Below are positions 10,526-22,935 of a DNA stretch of 64,000 nt, piece after piece. Made by a program: the position numbers and the translations under genes. The notes beneath the pieces are model-generated. The model was not told where the DNA came from. It saw only the letters and a program-made list of their open reading frames with translations, and did no database searches. Origin of the DNA: Hypericum androsaemum. Lineage: Eukaryota > Streptophyta > Magnoliopsida > Malpighiales > Hypericaceae. The stretch lies in the NCBI GenBank assembly GCA_963995505.1, contig OZ023187.1:8457176-8521175 (forward strand), given 5' to 3'. The stretch's first letter is position 1, and each line of letters opens with the position of its first letter.

Positions 10526-11830
10526 GTACATAACGCATCCACACACTATATACATATATTTTTTTGAGCAGTAAAAATTTTATACCACCATGAATAAATA
10601 CACTTAATGTACAATAATCCTTAGGCAAAAGTTAGTGGTCTAAAATTACCTTAGCGCATCTAAATATAAAAGAAGGTCGTGGCTACATAAATCTTTTATC
10701 TTTCAGACCAAATTAGCTATTTCTGAACACAGATTATGTTCACACACATAAATATGTCCTTAAGTAGCTCTCATTTTATTAAGCACCATAACTTCTCGTC
10801 TTCCGCACTGTACCATAAATCCTCCTCATCCTCCTCTTTCTTATCTTCCCACTCCGCCTTAATATCCCTTCCCTCATCCTACGAACCTTGGCAAACTACC
10901 TACGAACTTGCCCTTGTATTTCTTTTAAAAGTAAATATATTTTATTAATTAAAGTGTACCCATTCCAAAAGTATGGAATGGGAAAACATATCCTATCCTA
11001 TCCAGTACACGGCCTAAAAAAATAAATAAAAGTGAAAAAAAACTATGAAAAGGAAAATCCTCCCAGCTACCCTCCCGTCCCCCGTCCCCTGGTACTGGAT
11101 TCCCCCGTATTGATATAAATACGCAAATGTAGTCTCAATAAACATGGTACAGTAAAATTGAGTGGGATAAAAATCGTAGAAAAAAAACCTAGCAAAAATT
11201 ACAAATTGCCCGACATAATCCAGTACCAAATTGTCTCACCCCTGCTACCCATAAACCCATGTTACACCTGGAAATCCCAGCCCAAAAGAAATAAAAAAGG
11301 CCAACATACATGTCGGACCCGGACAAAACAGAGACCTTGGCCGGCTCGACCCTTGATGCCCAATTCCACGATTTGGCAACCCACAAAATTTCAGCTGTAA
11401 CCCACCGACATTTCCAGAAGCAGAGGCTAAAAGAGAGTTGAGACCTCTCAGCTTCTTCACCAATACCAATCCCAGTGCCTCCCTAATAGATAGTGAATTC
11501 TTGGAGTCAAAAAATTCGGAAAAACTCGGATAAAATAAAGCTGCTTGGTAAATCAGGGAGTTACTTGGAAGTTTTGTAAGAAAGATAAGCATAAGAAAAA
11601 AAGTGTTGAACTCAACACAATTGTTCAAATGGGCCAAAAAGCTTACTTCCTCATTCTCATTAAGGGTATATAAACAACTGATACACGAGGTTTCTTTAGT
11701 ACAAGGTAGGAATATTCTGTCCCCCAGCCCTCCTCTATCAAGTACTAACAAACATCATGATGGCATATCAAGCCTACATCAGGAAAAGATTACAACTTGA
11801 TAACCAAGTTTTACCATCCTAAAAGCAACC
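10526..11830. other. No recognisable gene; presumed remnant of PT-A intron 4
   Basis: AT-rich sequence with only short ORFs lacking family features. A T/C-rich stretch at 10780-10880 gives serine-rich translations on the + strand. I see no exon 5, no transposon ends and no RNA gene. Confidence 0.4.
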
Positions 11831-12448
11831 GAAAATTCAGGAAAAGCTACTGCCAAAAGCATGATCTGCGATCGTGGTTTATTACAATATAGTACTATGT
11901 ACATAACGTCTTCAGTCCCAAGCAATTGACACGCATTAGTTCTCGATTGGCTCTTTCCGCGCGCTGCTCCCTCCTTTGACTTGAAAAGACAGCATTTTGC
12001 CCTCCTTGCGCGTGTCCCTATAAGTTGTACGTCGCCCATCAACATCAACCGATCATAATCCGAGTCACACTTTCCTGCCAACCAGATGTCGCCACGTCCA
12101 CCAACTCATCCGACTCAGCCAAATTTGTAACGGATCTTGCCTTCCCAACTGTCTATCCTAAATCCGAACAGCAATTCCTAATTTTCTTCTCAAGAACCCT
12201 AACCCTAAAATCTTTCCCTTTTCGATTGTTCGCAAATCGGGCACTCTCGCCTTCAATTGGAGCTTCCCGCGACTTTGCCATCATTTTCTCTCCCTCCATG
12301 TAACACTCCTAACCGTGCATGCCATTTTGTCCTTCTTTGTTAAACTTTCTCTTCTAGTCCTTATCTCACAAAAAAAACAATACCTAGTTTTGGGTCTATT
12401 GTTGGCCTCCCTCTTCAGCCAGGGAGAAGGGTTGGAGTGATGGTGGAC

Positions 12449-12779
12449 CCTGTTGGCAAAAACACTCACTCCCCATGTAGACCCAAGCAACGCAATAAAC
12501 ACACGAGCAACCCACAAATACAAAGAGAAGAACGAACACATAAAGCACAAAGAAAGTACAAGGAGGGACACAAGTATTTGTTCACCTAATTCGACGAGAA
12601 CATCTACGTCCGGGAGCTACCAAGCTAGGAGAGATTTTACTATATCACACTTGGAGCTTCACTTGCTCTTACAATAGATGCCATACTTTGCCTCACTCTC
12701 TCCCCCTCTCTTTGGCCTCTCACTTGCTCTCAACACTCTTGGCAACTCTCTTTCACTTGGAGAGTTCTTTTGGCAACAC
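12449..12779 (-). repeat. Possible antisense copia-type solo LTR
   Basis: Bordered by TGTTGGC...GGCAACA. On the minus strand it carries a TATA-like box (CACTATAAATA) just outside, and in between a CTACGTCC segment like the one in the copia LTR at 20703-21067. No clear target duplication was seen, so the borders are tentative. The 12,780-13,144 stretch to its right shows no recognisable gene. Confidence 0.35.
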
Positions 12780-13144
12780 ATTCAATGAGGCAAGAATAGG
12801 TATTTATAGTGCCACAAATTCCACAAGGGTTGATGGATGCTGCCTCTATGTTTATTATTTTCAGGTAGTGGGAGTTCATTAATAGGCTATGGATTGTAGA
12901 AATTCATAATTTGACCGAGGAGGTTAGGCCTAAATTCGGTGAAGTGTCTTGAAACCATGAAACTAAGAAAAAAAGTGATGGCAAGGGGTCATCAAAAGTT
13001 GGTGTTTCATCTGGTAGGGTGGGGTTGGCTGAGTCTCTAATGGTCAAGGAAGATTAATCTTCTGATATGCTCATGCCAGCTCATAAGGATTCTAGCCCCA
13101 CTTTTCTAGATACTGACGAAGAATTGAAAGACTCAGGGGGCATT

Positions 13145-13759
13145 TGTCATGTCTAAACTTGTTTCTCACTTAGACGTGCTGGCACTTGAGGATATTCTCG
13201 CCCTAAGTCAGCCTACTCTCACTACTCACCCTCTCTTTTGCGAAAATAGGTTAAATATACCCTCAAATTTTTGGTAACACTCACACTCACTTAGCACACA
13301 AAATACACAAGTAAGTGCTTTATTACTCAATTTTTGGATGTCTACAACAAGTGGGGGTCGGCCCTATTTATAAACAATCTATGTAGACCCCCTTCTTTAC
13401 AAATCTTGGCCAAAAAGCCATGTACAAAGCTTACAAATAATGGGCACTTTGGTGCTTATTTTCTGGCCAAAATGGCCCTCATAGTGGTCTACTTTGTTCC
13501 TTTAGGATGCCCCTTGATGCCTATCCATTCATTCTCTCGCATATCTTCATTGGCTATTTGGCAGCCTTTCGCGTCCCTTCGCGGGATGGCTAGCATTCGC
13601 CTATAAACTGACTCGCAATCCTTTGCTAGCTGGCTTGTTGTGCTTCACAACCCTTCACACTTTAGGCTTCCATTTATGACTCTTTGTTGTGTGCTAGGAA
13701 GGCCTTCTCACTCGCACCTCCTTGCATGTCTAGCTAGCCTTGGAGGGCGAGGTGTGACA
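13145..13759 (-). repeat. 3' LTR of an antisense Ty3/gypsy element
   Basis: Begins TGTCATGTCTAAAC and ends GAGGTGTGACA (in window sense), giving 5-bp inverted borders TGTCA/TGACA. It lies directly next to a polypurine tract and to minus-strand integrase remnants, so it is the downstream LTR of that element. The matching upstream LTR is missing. Confidence 0.8.
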
Positions 13760-13775
13760 TTCTCCCCCACTTAGT
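13760..13775 (-). other. Polypurine tract of the antisense gypsy element
   Basis: On the minus strand this reads AAGTGGGGGAGAA immediately before the LTR, the expected plus-strand primer of reverse transcription. Confidence 0.8.
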
Positions 13776-16700
13776 TCCGAGATGTCCTCATCACGGTCTC
13801 AAACTCGGTAATCTTCACATAAAATTGCCATAGGTCATAGTCTCTTTCCCAACTAGTCTCGCTGTCCAGTTGTCTTTTTCATCGAACAAGGTATTCCTTG
13901 TAGCTCGGGTTGTGCCCCCTCTCTGGAATGACTTATCATGCCTTGATCTTCTCTATCTCCCTGTCGTAATAGGAGTAGATATTGGTCGGGGCTCGCTGCG
14001 ACTCTTGGCGACTTTGATCCTCCTTTTTCGCATGGTAAGGTTTGAGCAAACTGACGAGAAATGCCTTCGTAATGCCTTATCTAGGCCTTATTAACTTCTG
14101 CACTGCCTTGGATTGGTGCACTAGGAGTATAACCAGCACATGGTCTCCCTCATTAAAAAAAATCCCTCTACTTTTTGTTCGCGCACTTCTTCATCTTCTT
14201 TTGGGCTCGGGCCAAATATGCCTTTGCCATCTCCATTTTTTCGTGCCAGTCCTTAGTAGTTCGGTAGGCATCAGAGCTTGCTCCCATATATCCTGTTATA
14301 ACTATAGATGGAGTGAGGGTACAACCCATTGCTATCTCGAACGGGCTTGCTTGCGTCGTCTCACTCCGATGTAGGTTATAGGAGAATTGTGTCACTTCCA
14401 GCAACTTTGCCCAATCTAGTTAGTTGGCCTTGATGTAGTGGCATAGATAGATTTCCAACAACCAGTTCACCCACTCCGTCTGTCCATCGGTTTGTAGATG
14501 TACCACTAATGAGAACTTGAGGTTAGACCCCATGATCTTGAAGAGCTCCCTCTAAAATTGTCCCGTGAATCATGAATCATGATCACTCACGATAGACTTA
14601 GGCATGCCCCAATATTTGATGACGTGCTTGAAAAACATCTTGACCGTCTCTTCTACTGTGCAATCCTTCGGTGCGGCGATGAACACTCTGTACTTAGAGT
14701 ATTTGTCCACCACCACAATTATTGTTCTGTAACCTTCTGGCTTTGGTAGGCCTACGATGAAGTCCATCGAGACACTTTTCCATGGCCTCTCCGGTGTTGG
14801 TAATGGTTCTAGCAACCCTCCAGACTTCATTTTCTCCACCTTGTCTTCCTGACACACTAAGCACGTCCGAACGTAGAGTTTGATGTCATTTTGCATCTTC
14901 GGCCAATAAAAGCTTTCCTTCACAAGTGCTTGTATGCGTGCCATCCCAGGGTGTTCTGCCCACTTTGCACTGTGACACTCCTGAGTAGAGCAGCCCGTCC
15001 TTTTCTCATAATCTGCAAGACTTGTCTTCCTGCACTTATTATCGCAATTGCTCCACGATTTGGTCGTGCCACATCCCTTCTTTGACCCTGTTCATAAAAG
15101 GCAATTATGGTAGGCTCATCGCGGCCATCGTAACTAACTCAACCTTGCGGCTGAGTGCATCAGCCACCACGTTGGTCTTTCCCTTCTTGTATTCCATTAT
15201 GAAATCAAATTGCGCAAAGAAGTCTTGCCATCTTGCTTGTTTCAGTGAGATCTTCTTTTGCGTCAGGAAGTAATGTCTCTATGTCCGAAGGCAGTGTACA
15301 GCCGAGGTCATCTCCTTCTCTTGGACAGTGTAGCTCCTCTCAGTGTCATTTAACTTGTGACTTTTGTACGTAATTTGAGGACCCTCCTGTATTAGCACGC
15401 CACCGATAACAAAATTGGAAGCATCCGTTTGGACTTCGTATGCCTTGAGATGGTTTGACAAGGCTAGCACGGCTCCTCCGTCATTGCTGCCTTTAATTCC
15501 TCGAATGCTTTTTGGCACTTCTCATCCCATCTCTAAGTACGATCCTTCTTTAACAAGTCCGTCAAAGGGGTGGCAATCGCTAAATAGCCCTTGACAAACT
15601 TTTGATAGTAGTTAGGCAAGCCAAGAAATGACCACAATACGGGGACTTTTGTTGGTGGCTCCCACGATCGGATGGCCTCCACTTTCTTCGGGGCCTACAT
15701 ATTCTTCCAACGACTTGTTGTACACCACAATATCGTCTAGGTATACCATAATAAAATCATCGAGAAAGTGCTATAGGACCTTATTTATCATGGTGCATAA
15801 AGTTACCGGGGCGTTTGTTAGTCCGAAAGGTATCACCATAAATTTATAAGATCTGTACCCTGTCACACATGCCATCTTTGCATCATCGCCTTTGGCAATG
15901 CGCACCTACGAGTAGCCCGATCTCAGGTCCAACTTGGAAAACCACCTTGCATCTCCGAGTTGGTCAAACAAGTCCACAATCAGGGGAATCGCATACTTAT
16001 TCTTGATCGTAAACTTATTCAGGGCCCTATAGTCGATGCACAACTGTAGGGACCCGTCCTGCTTCTTCTGGAATAGCACTGGGGCACCAAATGGGGACTT
16101 TGAGGGCTTGATGATCCCAGGGTCCAATAGCTCTCGCAAGTACTTCCGCAATTCTTCCAGCTCTGAAGGGGCCATTCGGTAAGGGGCATCAGCGGAAGGT
16201 TTTGCACCGACCTCCAACTCGATCTTTTAATCCACCTCTCGTCTAGGCGGTAATTTTTTTGTAACTCCTTCGGCATCACATCCTGAAATGCCTTAAGGAC
16301 CTCTGCAATATGCGTTGATACCATCATCTCTTATCTAGGCTCCTCATTGAAAAGTAGGACGTTGGCTAGAAAGGTTGGCTCCTTCTTTCATAGCCCGTTC
16401 TTCACTTGCATTGCAGACATAACCTTCGTCGGCTACCTTCCTTCCCTTGCGATAGGCAACAAGCAGGCTCTCTCGTTGTCCACTATGCACATAGAGTTAT
16501 CGATGGGTATACAGAAAGCCCGAACCTTATCCATGAAGTCTATACCGATGATAACATAGTATTCATCCATGGTCACCACCAAGAAATCCAACAGGCCTCG
16601 CCAATCTCCAAGGTTCATCTCCACGCCTCTCCTACTCTAAAAATTGGGATATGGGATGAGTTTACTATTTTTAAGGAGCCACGCTTCTTTGTCTATATGA

Positions 16701-17240
16701 TCCCCAACCTTACTGCCTCTTTCACCTCAAGGAAGTTGTTGGACGCCCCCGTGTCAATCAGCGCTCGGATCTCATAGGAATTCACCTTTCTCGTCACAAA
16801 TATGCGGCCTCACTTTTTTGAATTCGGCATCTCCATCTTTGCCTTGATTGAACTCATAAGTTGTAGCACCCCAACGCTCGCTTCTTTCGCACTTGCCCCG
16901 GACTCCTCGTGGCTTGCCGTGGACAGTTTGTACTATTTCGGGCATTCAATAGCCCGGTGGGGGCCATCGCAAATGAAGCACCCAGATGACTTTGGCCGAT
17001 CCTTCCCACTCTTATCGCCCCCTTTGTACGAGTTTGGCTTCGAGCTGGACACCTTATCTTTGCTTTGTGATGAACGGTCTCCACCACCTACAGATTACTT
17101 TGGGTACAATGGAATTCATACCTCTTCGGTAAATCTACGGAATGCATCATCTTCCATAGCTTTGTCAAGCTCCTAACAAAATGGAATAAGACTGTTAGTA
17201 GGATACTTATCTTCTATTTGATGCATTACCTTTTCTAGAT
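13776..17240 (-). pseudogene. Decayed gag-pol of a Ty3/gypsy element, copy 1
   Basis: Minus-strand fragments in the order expected for gypsy pol: a gag zinc knuckle near 16935-16975 (C-x2-C-x3-H-x4-C, followed by an in-frame stop), a protease region 16433-16760 (GIDFM), reverse transcriptase 15640-16217 (YLDD near 15730), RNase H 15279-15518, integrase zinc-binding and core 14570-14944, and integrase C-terminal parts 14168-14404. Many stops and frameshifts are present. Compared with the second copy at 31970-35880 it has lost about 135 bp inside reverse transcriptase (near 15690). The gag end is truncated where it meets the 17240-18480 sequence and no 5' LTR is found. It is not the same family as the chromovirus at 8-5388. 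Confidence 0.85.
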
Positions 17241-18485
17241 CAGCTCGCGAGGAGGATCATGAAGGGATGGGAGCTTGTCTGAGCAGAGAGGAAGCCAGAG
17301 GGGATGGGAGCCCGAGGAGAGAGATGATGTTTCTTGGTCTGATTTTATGTTATCAGATTGATGCTGGCAACTCTATGTTGTCAACACTAAATCTGTTCTC
17401 TATTTTTGGAGAATCGAGGAATCAGAAATGGGAAGGCTTATTGCTTTAGCTTTGGTAAATCTTTTGTGGAAAAATTGTTTGGGCAGAGTCCTTACAGGTG
17501 GGCTATTGGGCTATTTCAGAAATAGACTATGAAAGATAACTTCTTCTTTTTTTTCTGAATTTCGGATAATTCGGATATCCGAATAAATTATATTGCTATT
17601 TGAATGTGAATCCTAATCCGAAAATATTATTTCGATTAATCTGCATTCGAATACAAAATTATCTGAATTCGAATAAAAAATGGATATCAAATTCAGATAA
17701 CGGATTAAATGTTAACCATCATGATCAACCAAATGAGCCTGATAATATTTAATCTTGCCGCTGAGTCCCATGTCCATGCCCTGTTTACTTCTTTAGTTGA
17801 GGTGATTGTTCCGGATAATTGCATAGATCACAGAAGATTCAAAGGACCAATGTGTCAAACTATACTACAAAGAACCCCTCCCTAGTGAAAAAAAAAACTA
17901 ATAAGAAAAGCTGCTAGCACATTCAAAAATAAGAAGCACTGCCTGAGTAGAGTTTACTCTAGACAAATCCAGTTACATGAATGCTTTGAAATATATGGCA
18001 GATTTTTCCACGCAAAATAAACCTAATTTATTTCAAGTTTCAGCGAGAGTAACTTACATGGAGTCAGGGGCGGAGGGAGGTGGGTTGTTGCGGGGCAATT
18101 GTCTCTACTTAATTTTTTTTGTTTGATAATTAGATATATTTTGTAATGTATGTCCCTACTAAAATTAGATTTTGACCTCACTAAAAAATTAATCAACCTA
18201 AAAATTGAAACTAGAATAGCCCATTATCGACTTATCATATAATAATCGAGCCCAAAAAATTATATTGCCCCCACTCACCAAATTTTCTGGCTCCGCCCCT
18301 GCATAGAGTATATGTTTATATTGAGTAATCTGATTACTCTTTTAAAAGTCTGGGCTTATATTGAGTAATTTCATTAAAGGAGAAATGTCAGATTTCTTGA
18401 ATACTATTAAGGATGTGATAGGATGAGAATTTGACTCATCGTTGTAGAAGTGGTAGCTTCTCAGTATATCTGGTGTGTTGTACCA
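17241..18485. other. Non-coding spacer upstream of PT-A' exon 6
   Basis: Contains an AT-rich block with short inverted motifs (GGATAATTCGGATATCCG near 17565-17582) resembling hAT-derived debris, a small hAT element at 18065-18301, and otherwise what looks like diverged prenyltransferase intron. No exon 5 was identified. Confidence 0.5.
18065..18301. mobile_element. hAT-type MITE, 237 bp
   Basis: Ends are CAGGGGCGGAGGGAG and its near complement CTGGCTCCGCCCCTG. It is flanked by 8-bp repeats CATGGAGT (18057-18064) and CATAGAGT (18302-18309), one mismatch. The duplicate locus near 36690 has the uninterrupted sequence with a single CATGGAGT, an empty site. Confidence 0.88.
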
Positions 18486-19873
18486 GATGTATTTATGGCG
18501 ATAACTTCAACGATGATTTTACTCGTCATCGGTATAATGAAAGATATTGAAGACTTGGAAGGAGACAAAATGTAAGTTGTTAGTTTGATCTTTCTCATAA
18601 TTAATAACGATTATTTTGAATAAAGTAGATCAATAGGCTATAATTCATTATGTAATTAGCATGCAGAATTACGGTGTTAAATTAAATCTAGGATATTAAT
18701 GTCAAGATAGAATTCTTCTTTATTTTGGTATTCTTTCTCTGCTTCAAGTTTTTCACACCGAATTTTAGAGTGGCAATTGCAACCTCGCAAAAAAAATTTC
18801 ACTCTAAATAGTAATAAATATTACTATTAATAAACTCTAGGGCCTAAATTCATTCAAATGGACCTATAAAAAAATGAAAGAGGTTTAAATCACATAATAC
18901 TCACTGTTGTAATTCTTTTATATTTTTACATGTTGATTAATTTCAGTTTTTTACAATGTAAAAAATAAAACAGGTGCAACATATCAACTTTAGCATCAAT
19001 TTTTTGGCCCAAAAAAATTACGATATTTAGTTTTGGGTGCATCCTACTAAATTACGTAGGTGCTATTGCAACAGCTATCTTCCTACCTCAGGTAAATTTT
19101 ATTTTATGTCATCATATCTTATTATTTACAGAATATTGAATGTAACTTCAAAGAATATATGAATGCGTAGAAAAAATTAACTAAATTCGATATCCTCTAT
19201 CAACCAGGTATTTAGACGGAGTGTTATGGTACCAGCACAGGTTATACTAGCTTCAGACTTCATCTTCCAGGTGCACTTCTTATCTTTCGCAAACTTTTTT
19301 ATAAAATGTAATTTTATTATAATTTTTATTTAATTTTTTTATATAATTCAAATTAGTTAATGTTAATTTTTTTTACTTGACATCTTGCTATTAAAGCAGA
19401 TATATAGAGATTACTATTATTTTCTTGTAGAAATTTATAAGTCCAAATCTCTGTGTTTCCGTTTATTTATTAAAAATAGAAATCTTCAATTAGGCGATGC
19501 ATAATCTCTATCTTACAAATGGACATGATTTATTATACTTCATCTTTCAGCTACTAAATTTAATTACTCCTACGCATTATCCAACAATTTTTTTCTCAGA
19601 CTTGGAAGTTGGAAAAGGCAAATTATACAAAGGAAATTCTTTTAATGTACAATTTAATTAGGTTTTCAAAATGTCGATCGAGAAGAAAGGTGATGAAACA
19701 GATCATCTCAATACATAGATTTAATTTCTTCATGGAAGTCTAGTTTTACAAAAACATATTGCGGTATAATAAATAATATATTTATTGTAATTTTGCAGGA
19801 AGCAGGACTATCATTTAGTCAGTCTCTATGGAAGTTATTAGGTGCACAGTACATTATTTTTTCATTTATCTAG
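18486..19873 (+). pseudogene. PT-A': 3' half (exons 6-10) of an aromatic prenyltransferase gene
   Basis: Exons by homology to PT-C: 6 at about 18486-18571 (second Asp-rich motif KDIEDLEGD), 7 at 18974-19091, 8 at 19208-19270, 9 at 19600-19632, 10 at 19799-19873 ending in TAG. Exons 7-10 have exactly the lengths of the PT-C exons (118, 63, 33, 75 bp) and stay open. Lesions: the exon 6 start has lost 2 bp and its acceptor, and the exon 9 donor GT is changed to GA (19633-19634). It may be the tail of PT-A, separated from exons 1-4 by about 8 kb of inserted sequence. The duplicated copy is PT-D (37292-38178). Confidence 0.87.
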
Positions 19874-20339
19874 TTGGAGAGGCTTTAGATTTTTTTTTAG
19901 AGGCTTTAGATATATAGAGAGAGAATGTTTGTGCGGTGCACATTCCTTGATCCTGGGGCTTCTCTTCGATTAAGCAAGTTGATTTTGTTACGTGTTGTTG
20001 TAAGTTGTTCAATCTCGTGGCAGAGGGACGAAACCTTGTTTTTTCTTCAATTTGAGGGACCAAATAGTATTTTGCTTTAATTAACTTAGTCCTCTTCCAA
20101 ATATTCCAATAAATTGTAATTTCTTCTTTTGCATTTCTTTTAAAATTTCCATGAAATTACAAATGTAAGTTTATTTGCAACACGGCCATTTCACTGAACT
20201 TGCATTCTTTATATTACCTGGTATTTGGTATGTTAGTTTAACCAATGTAGATTCAAGTTGGGACAAGACTCTTTTTAACAAGTAAATTTTATTTATTAAA
20301 AATAATCATCAGCAAATAATTAAATTCGCTATTGTTACA

Positions 20340-20682
20340 TTGGTTAGTGCTCACGAGTACATGTTGTCTTACAAACTTGCACGAAGATTAATCTGTGACA
20401 TGTACTTATGCTCTAATTTTTTCTAAACCTCAGCTAGTGACGTCTCATCCATGAAGTGATACATCACATCATCTGCCAATCACAAGCGAATCATCGCCAC
20501 CGCCTTGGCCTCCATCTCTTTCCACTCTTGCTTCTCCATCTTCTTGGGGTTCTTCTCCGAGAGCGCGTTGACTATCACTTGTTGCACCAGCTAATCTTTG
20601 ATACGCCTTTACCATAATCCAAAATTTGATGATCCATTGAACTGCACCAAGACAAACTTCGCGTCGTGATCTTCCATCCTTT
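20340..20682 (-). pseudogene. Truncated copia gag fragment, copy 1
   Basis: The minus-strand translation starts MEDHDAKFV at about 20682 and continues through a copia-type gag N-terminal region (KEMEAKAVAMIRL, VMYHFMDE, KKLEH) with several in-frame stops. It lies just downstream (minus sense) of a primer binding site and LTR, the normal position of gag. It ends without protease or pol. Confidence 0.75.
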
Positions 20683-20688
20683 CACCAA

Positions 20689-20700
20689 GCTCTGATACTA
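20689..20700 (-). other. Primer binding site of the copia fragment
   Basis: Minus strand TAGTATCAGAGC, one mismatch from the initiator-Met tRNA complement TGGTATCAGAGC, two bases from the LTR end. Confidence 0.75.
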
Positions 20701-20702
20701 GT

Positions 20703-21067
20703 TGTTAGGAAATCGAGGATATAAAGAGAATAAGAATGGGAATAATGGACACATGAGATTATATAGTTTGGCCTAATGCCTACGTCCACGGAGTGAAATG
20801 AGAACTTTTATTGATGAGTTACCACAAAGTCGTATATGAACTAGGGCAACATGTCTTTATATTAGATAAACACTTGGACACAAAAAAACTTATCTAGGTC
20901 GGTCTAGGAGTGCGAAACAAGAGACCGAGCAAAACTGGAGCCTAGCAGCCGCTAGGCCCTCAGAATCTCTACATTCTGTAAGACCCCCTGGCGAGCGCCA
21001 GGGGGCTAGCTGACGCCAATCCTTGCCAAATTCTACCGTTTGCTTCTTTTCTCGAGACTCCCCAACA
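20703..21067 (-). repeat. 5' LTR of a truncated copia element
   Basis: Window borders TGTTAGG...CCCCAACA (TG...CA) over 365 bp, adjacent to the primer binding site. Two strong hairpins lie in its right half: GCCTAGC/GCTAGGC near 20940-20957, and a 10-bp GC stem with a 2-base loop at 20984-21005. The duplicate at 39013-39139 keeps only the first third. Confidence 0.8.
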
Positions 21068-21123
21068 GAAACCTTTTATTAGGCTAAAATAATGTCTTTA
21101 GCAGTTGAATAAGACGTGGTGGG

Positions 21124-21662
21124 TTGCAGGTTCCCCAAGGGCTTTATGATGAGCAAAGAAGATCGATAAACGAAGGGAAAAATTTACATATCAGAAACGA
21201 GCCCTCCTGGAATTGCACAGGCATACGAATCCCAATTCCAGCAAGACTTTTCGAAGTTCCTCCAATCAAGGTCCCAGAAAATGGTGAGCCGAGGAAAAGT
21301 GGTGCTGATTTTTATTGGAAGAATCGGTCACCATCATGTTGATAAAGGCATCTCCTCTTTCTTGGAATTTCTGTCCAGATCCTTGGCCAGCCTTGTTTCA
21401 CAGGTAACAATACAGAATTTTAACGTTAACAAACCCTCGACAACAGTGGTGCCTACGTGGCATTGACGAGATTGTGCACGACAACAGTGGAGCCTACGTG
21501 GCATTGACGATGAGGCCCGTCTTTGGGCCGCTGCTGGGCCTCCACTTCGGTGATCAGATTGTGAAACCCTTGTTCGATATAGTCGCTACCATGAAGGATG
21601 AGGAGGTGGCCAAACAAGAGATTAGGGTCGCTAACTTTCTTCTTGTTCCAAGGAAATTGTAA
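21124..21662 (+). other. Unrecognised ORF-rich region, possible host-gene fragment
   Basis: Two open stretches: 21124-21342 (72 codons, contains [18 protein letters not shown]) and 21474-21662 (62 codons, contains GLHFGDQIVKPLFDIV). GC content and codon-like texture exceed those of the flanks, and an AG acceptor precedes the first stretch. A 31-bp segment (ACAACAGTGG.GCCTACGTGG...) is tandemly repeated at about 21440 and 21480. I do not recognise the family. It could be a captured or decayed exon. Confidence 0.3.
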
Positions 21663-22935
21663 TCAAGCACGGAGGTTAATTGAGATCTAGTGGTTGATGT
21701 CAGGTCTATGACGAGTTATCGCACAATTCTGCAACTTCGTCCTTTAGTCGTGGATTATGTGAGAGTATCATCTAATATAATCGGCTACTAAACTCCATCA
21801 TGTACTACAAATTTTATAATTAATACAAGGTTATTAGACCAACCTCTTCCAAAAAACAAACTTAACCCGGACCAATTTAACTACTGAGATTGGAAATTAT
21901 TTAATTGTTATAACAAACTATAACCCTTTAAGCATCTAACTTATGTCCTCTTGAACCTACTTATATCTTATATTCCAATTGTATAATCATCTCTCTCATT
22001 AATGGGATTGTATCATCTTATGTTTAATTCGGATTTTAATAGTTGGCAACTGGGCCCTTTTTTACTGAACTCCTACTAACTTAAGTTTCAACTAATAAAT
22101 ATTGTTTAAAAAGGTGGCATTTCATAATTCTTCTTTTGTATTTCATATTGTATACTTGTTTGCACCTATTTTCCACAGCTGGGTGGGAATATATTTATGA
22201 TAAATTAATTATTTGTTAAGCTCTGAATGATTGTAAATTGCGTAAATAGAGTTAGATGGACGATGCTCGAATGGTGCCTCAATCGATCTTTTAACAATTT
22301 TCTTGGTAAGATCTTCATTTTTAGAGTTGAACACTGTTAGCATCTAAGTAAGAAGTGCATCCCAAGATGAGTGCTCTCCTATTCTGACTTTTCTAGAGCC
22401 ACTAGTAGAATAGCCGAGATAGCGACGGGTTCTCTACCCCTGCGGGGATGGAGCGACAGAATTTGAATTAGGGACAGTTATTTGAAATCTTAGTGAAAGA
22501 CTGGATTTGTTATCTTATGTTTGCTAAGCAACTTTGCTGTCCACTTCCACTAAATCACTGCCCCCTAAGTCAAACTGGTGCTTAGACCCAATAATATTTT
22601 TTATATGTGTAAAGTTCAAACTCAATATTTTGTTTAAAAAATCCAAATCTCGAATAATCTGATCTGTATGCATCGATTAAATGACTGAGGTTGCTTATGT
22701 CCAATTTGCGAAGATGGGGATGAAATCAGAGAACATTTATTGCTACATTACTTTGGAACTCCTTTGTGGGTAAGCTAGGAATATCTTGGTATGTTGGCCC
22801 CTTGCTAAACAATTTGATACCAATATGGATGGAGTTAGTCCGGAGACATGGTGGCGCTACGAAAAAGTTTGGTTTTTAATTTATGGCGCTATCACGTGGG
22901 GTAATGGAAACTAGAGAAATTCAGTAATTGTTGAA
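21663..22935. other. No gene seen
   Basis: AT-rich, only short ORFs. A short block near 21925-21950 (CTTTAAGCATCTAACTTATG) also occurs at 9160-9180 upstream of PT-A, so part of this may be old prenyltransferase 5' flank. Confidence 0.4.

Larger units (their letters stand above)
14030..20831. repeat. Segmental duplication, copy 1 (gypsy remnant + PT-A' + copia gag)
   Basis: This stretch matches 31975-39139 in order and orientation with high identity by eye. It covers the gypsy remnant, the prenyltransferase 3' exons, their 3' flank and a copia gag/LTR fragment. A short further block, 11840-11930, matches 31875-31968, so copy 1 has an extra 2.1 kb (about 11930-14030) that copy 2 lacks. The homology stops abruptly after GATGAGTTACCACAAAGTC in both. 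Confidence 0.88.

Noticed and set aside
12195..12215. Telomere-like CCCTAACCCTAAA
   Set aside because: Only two units, in a 5'-leader-like CT-rich context. Too short for an interstitial telomere. A degenerate TTTAGG stretch at 24830-24880 is rejected for the same reason.
11779..12303. Overlapping 100-codon and 92-codon ORFs on opposite strands
   Set aside because: No recognisable domain. Part of the sequence is duplicated at 31875, where neither frame is preserved. Possibly a decayed first exon, but not supported.
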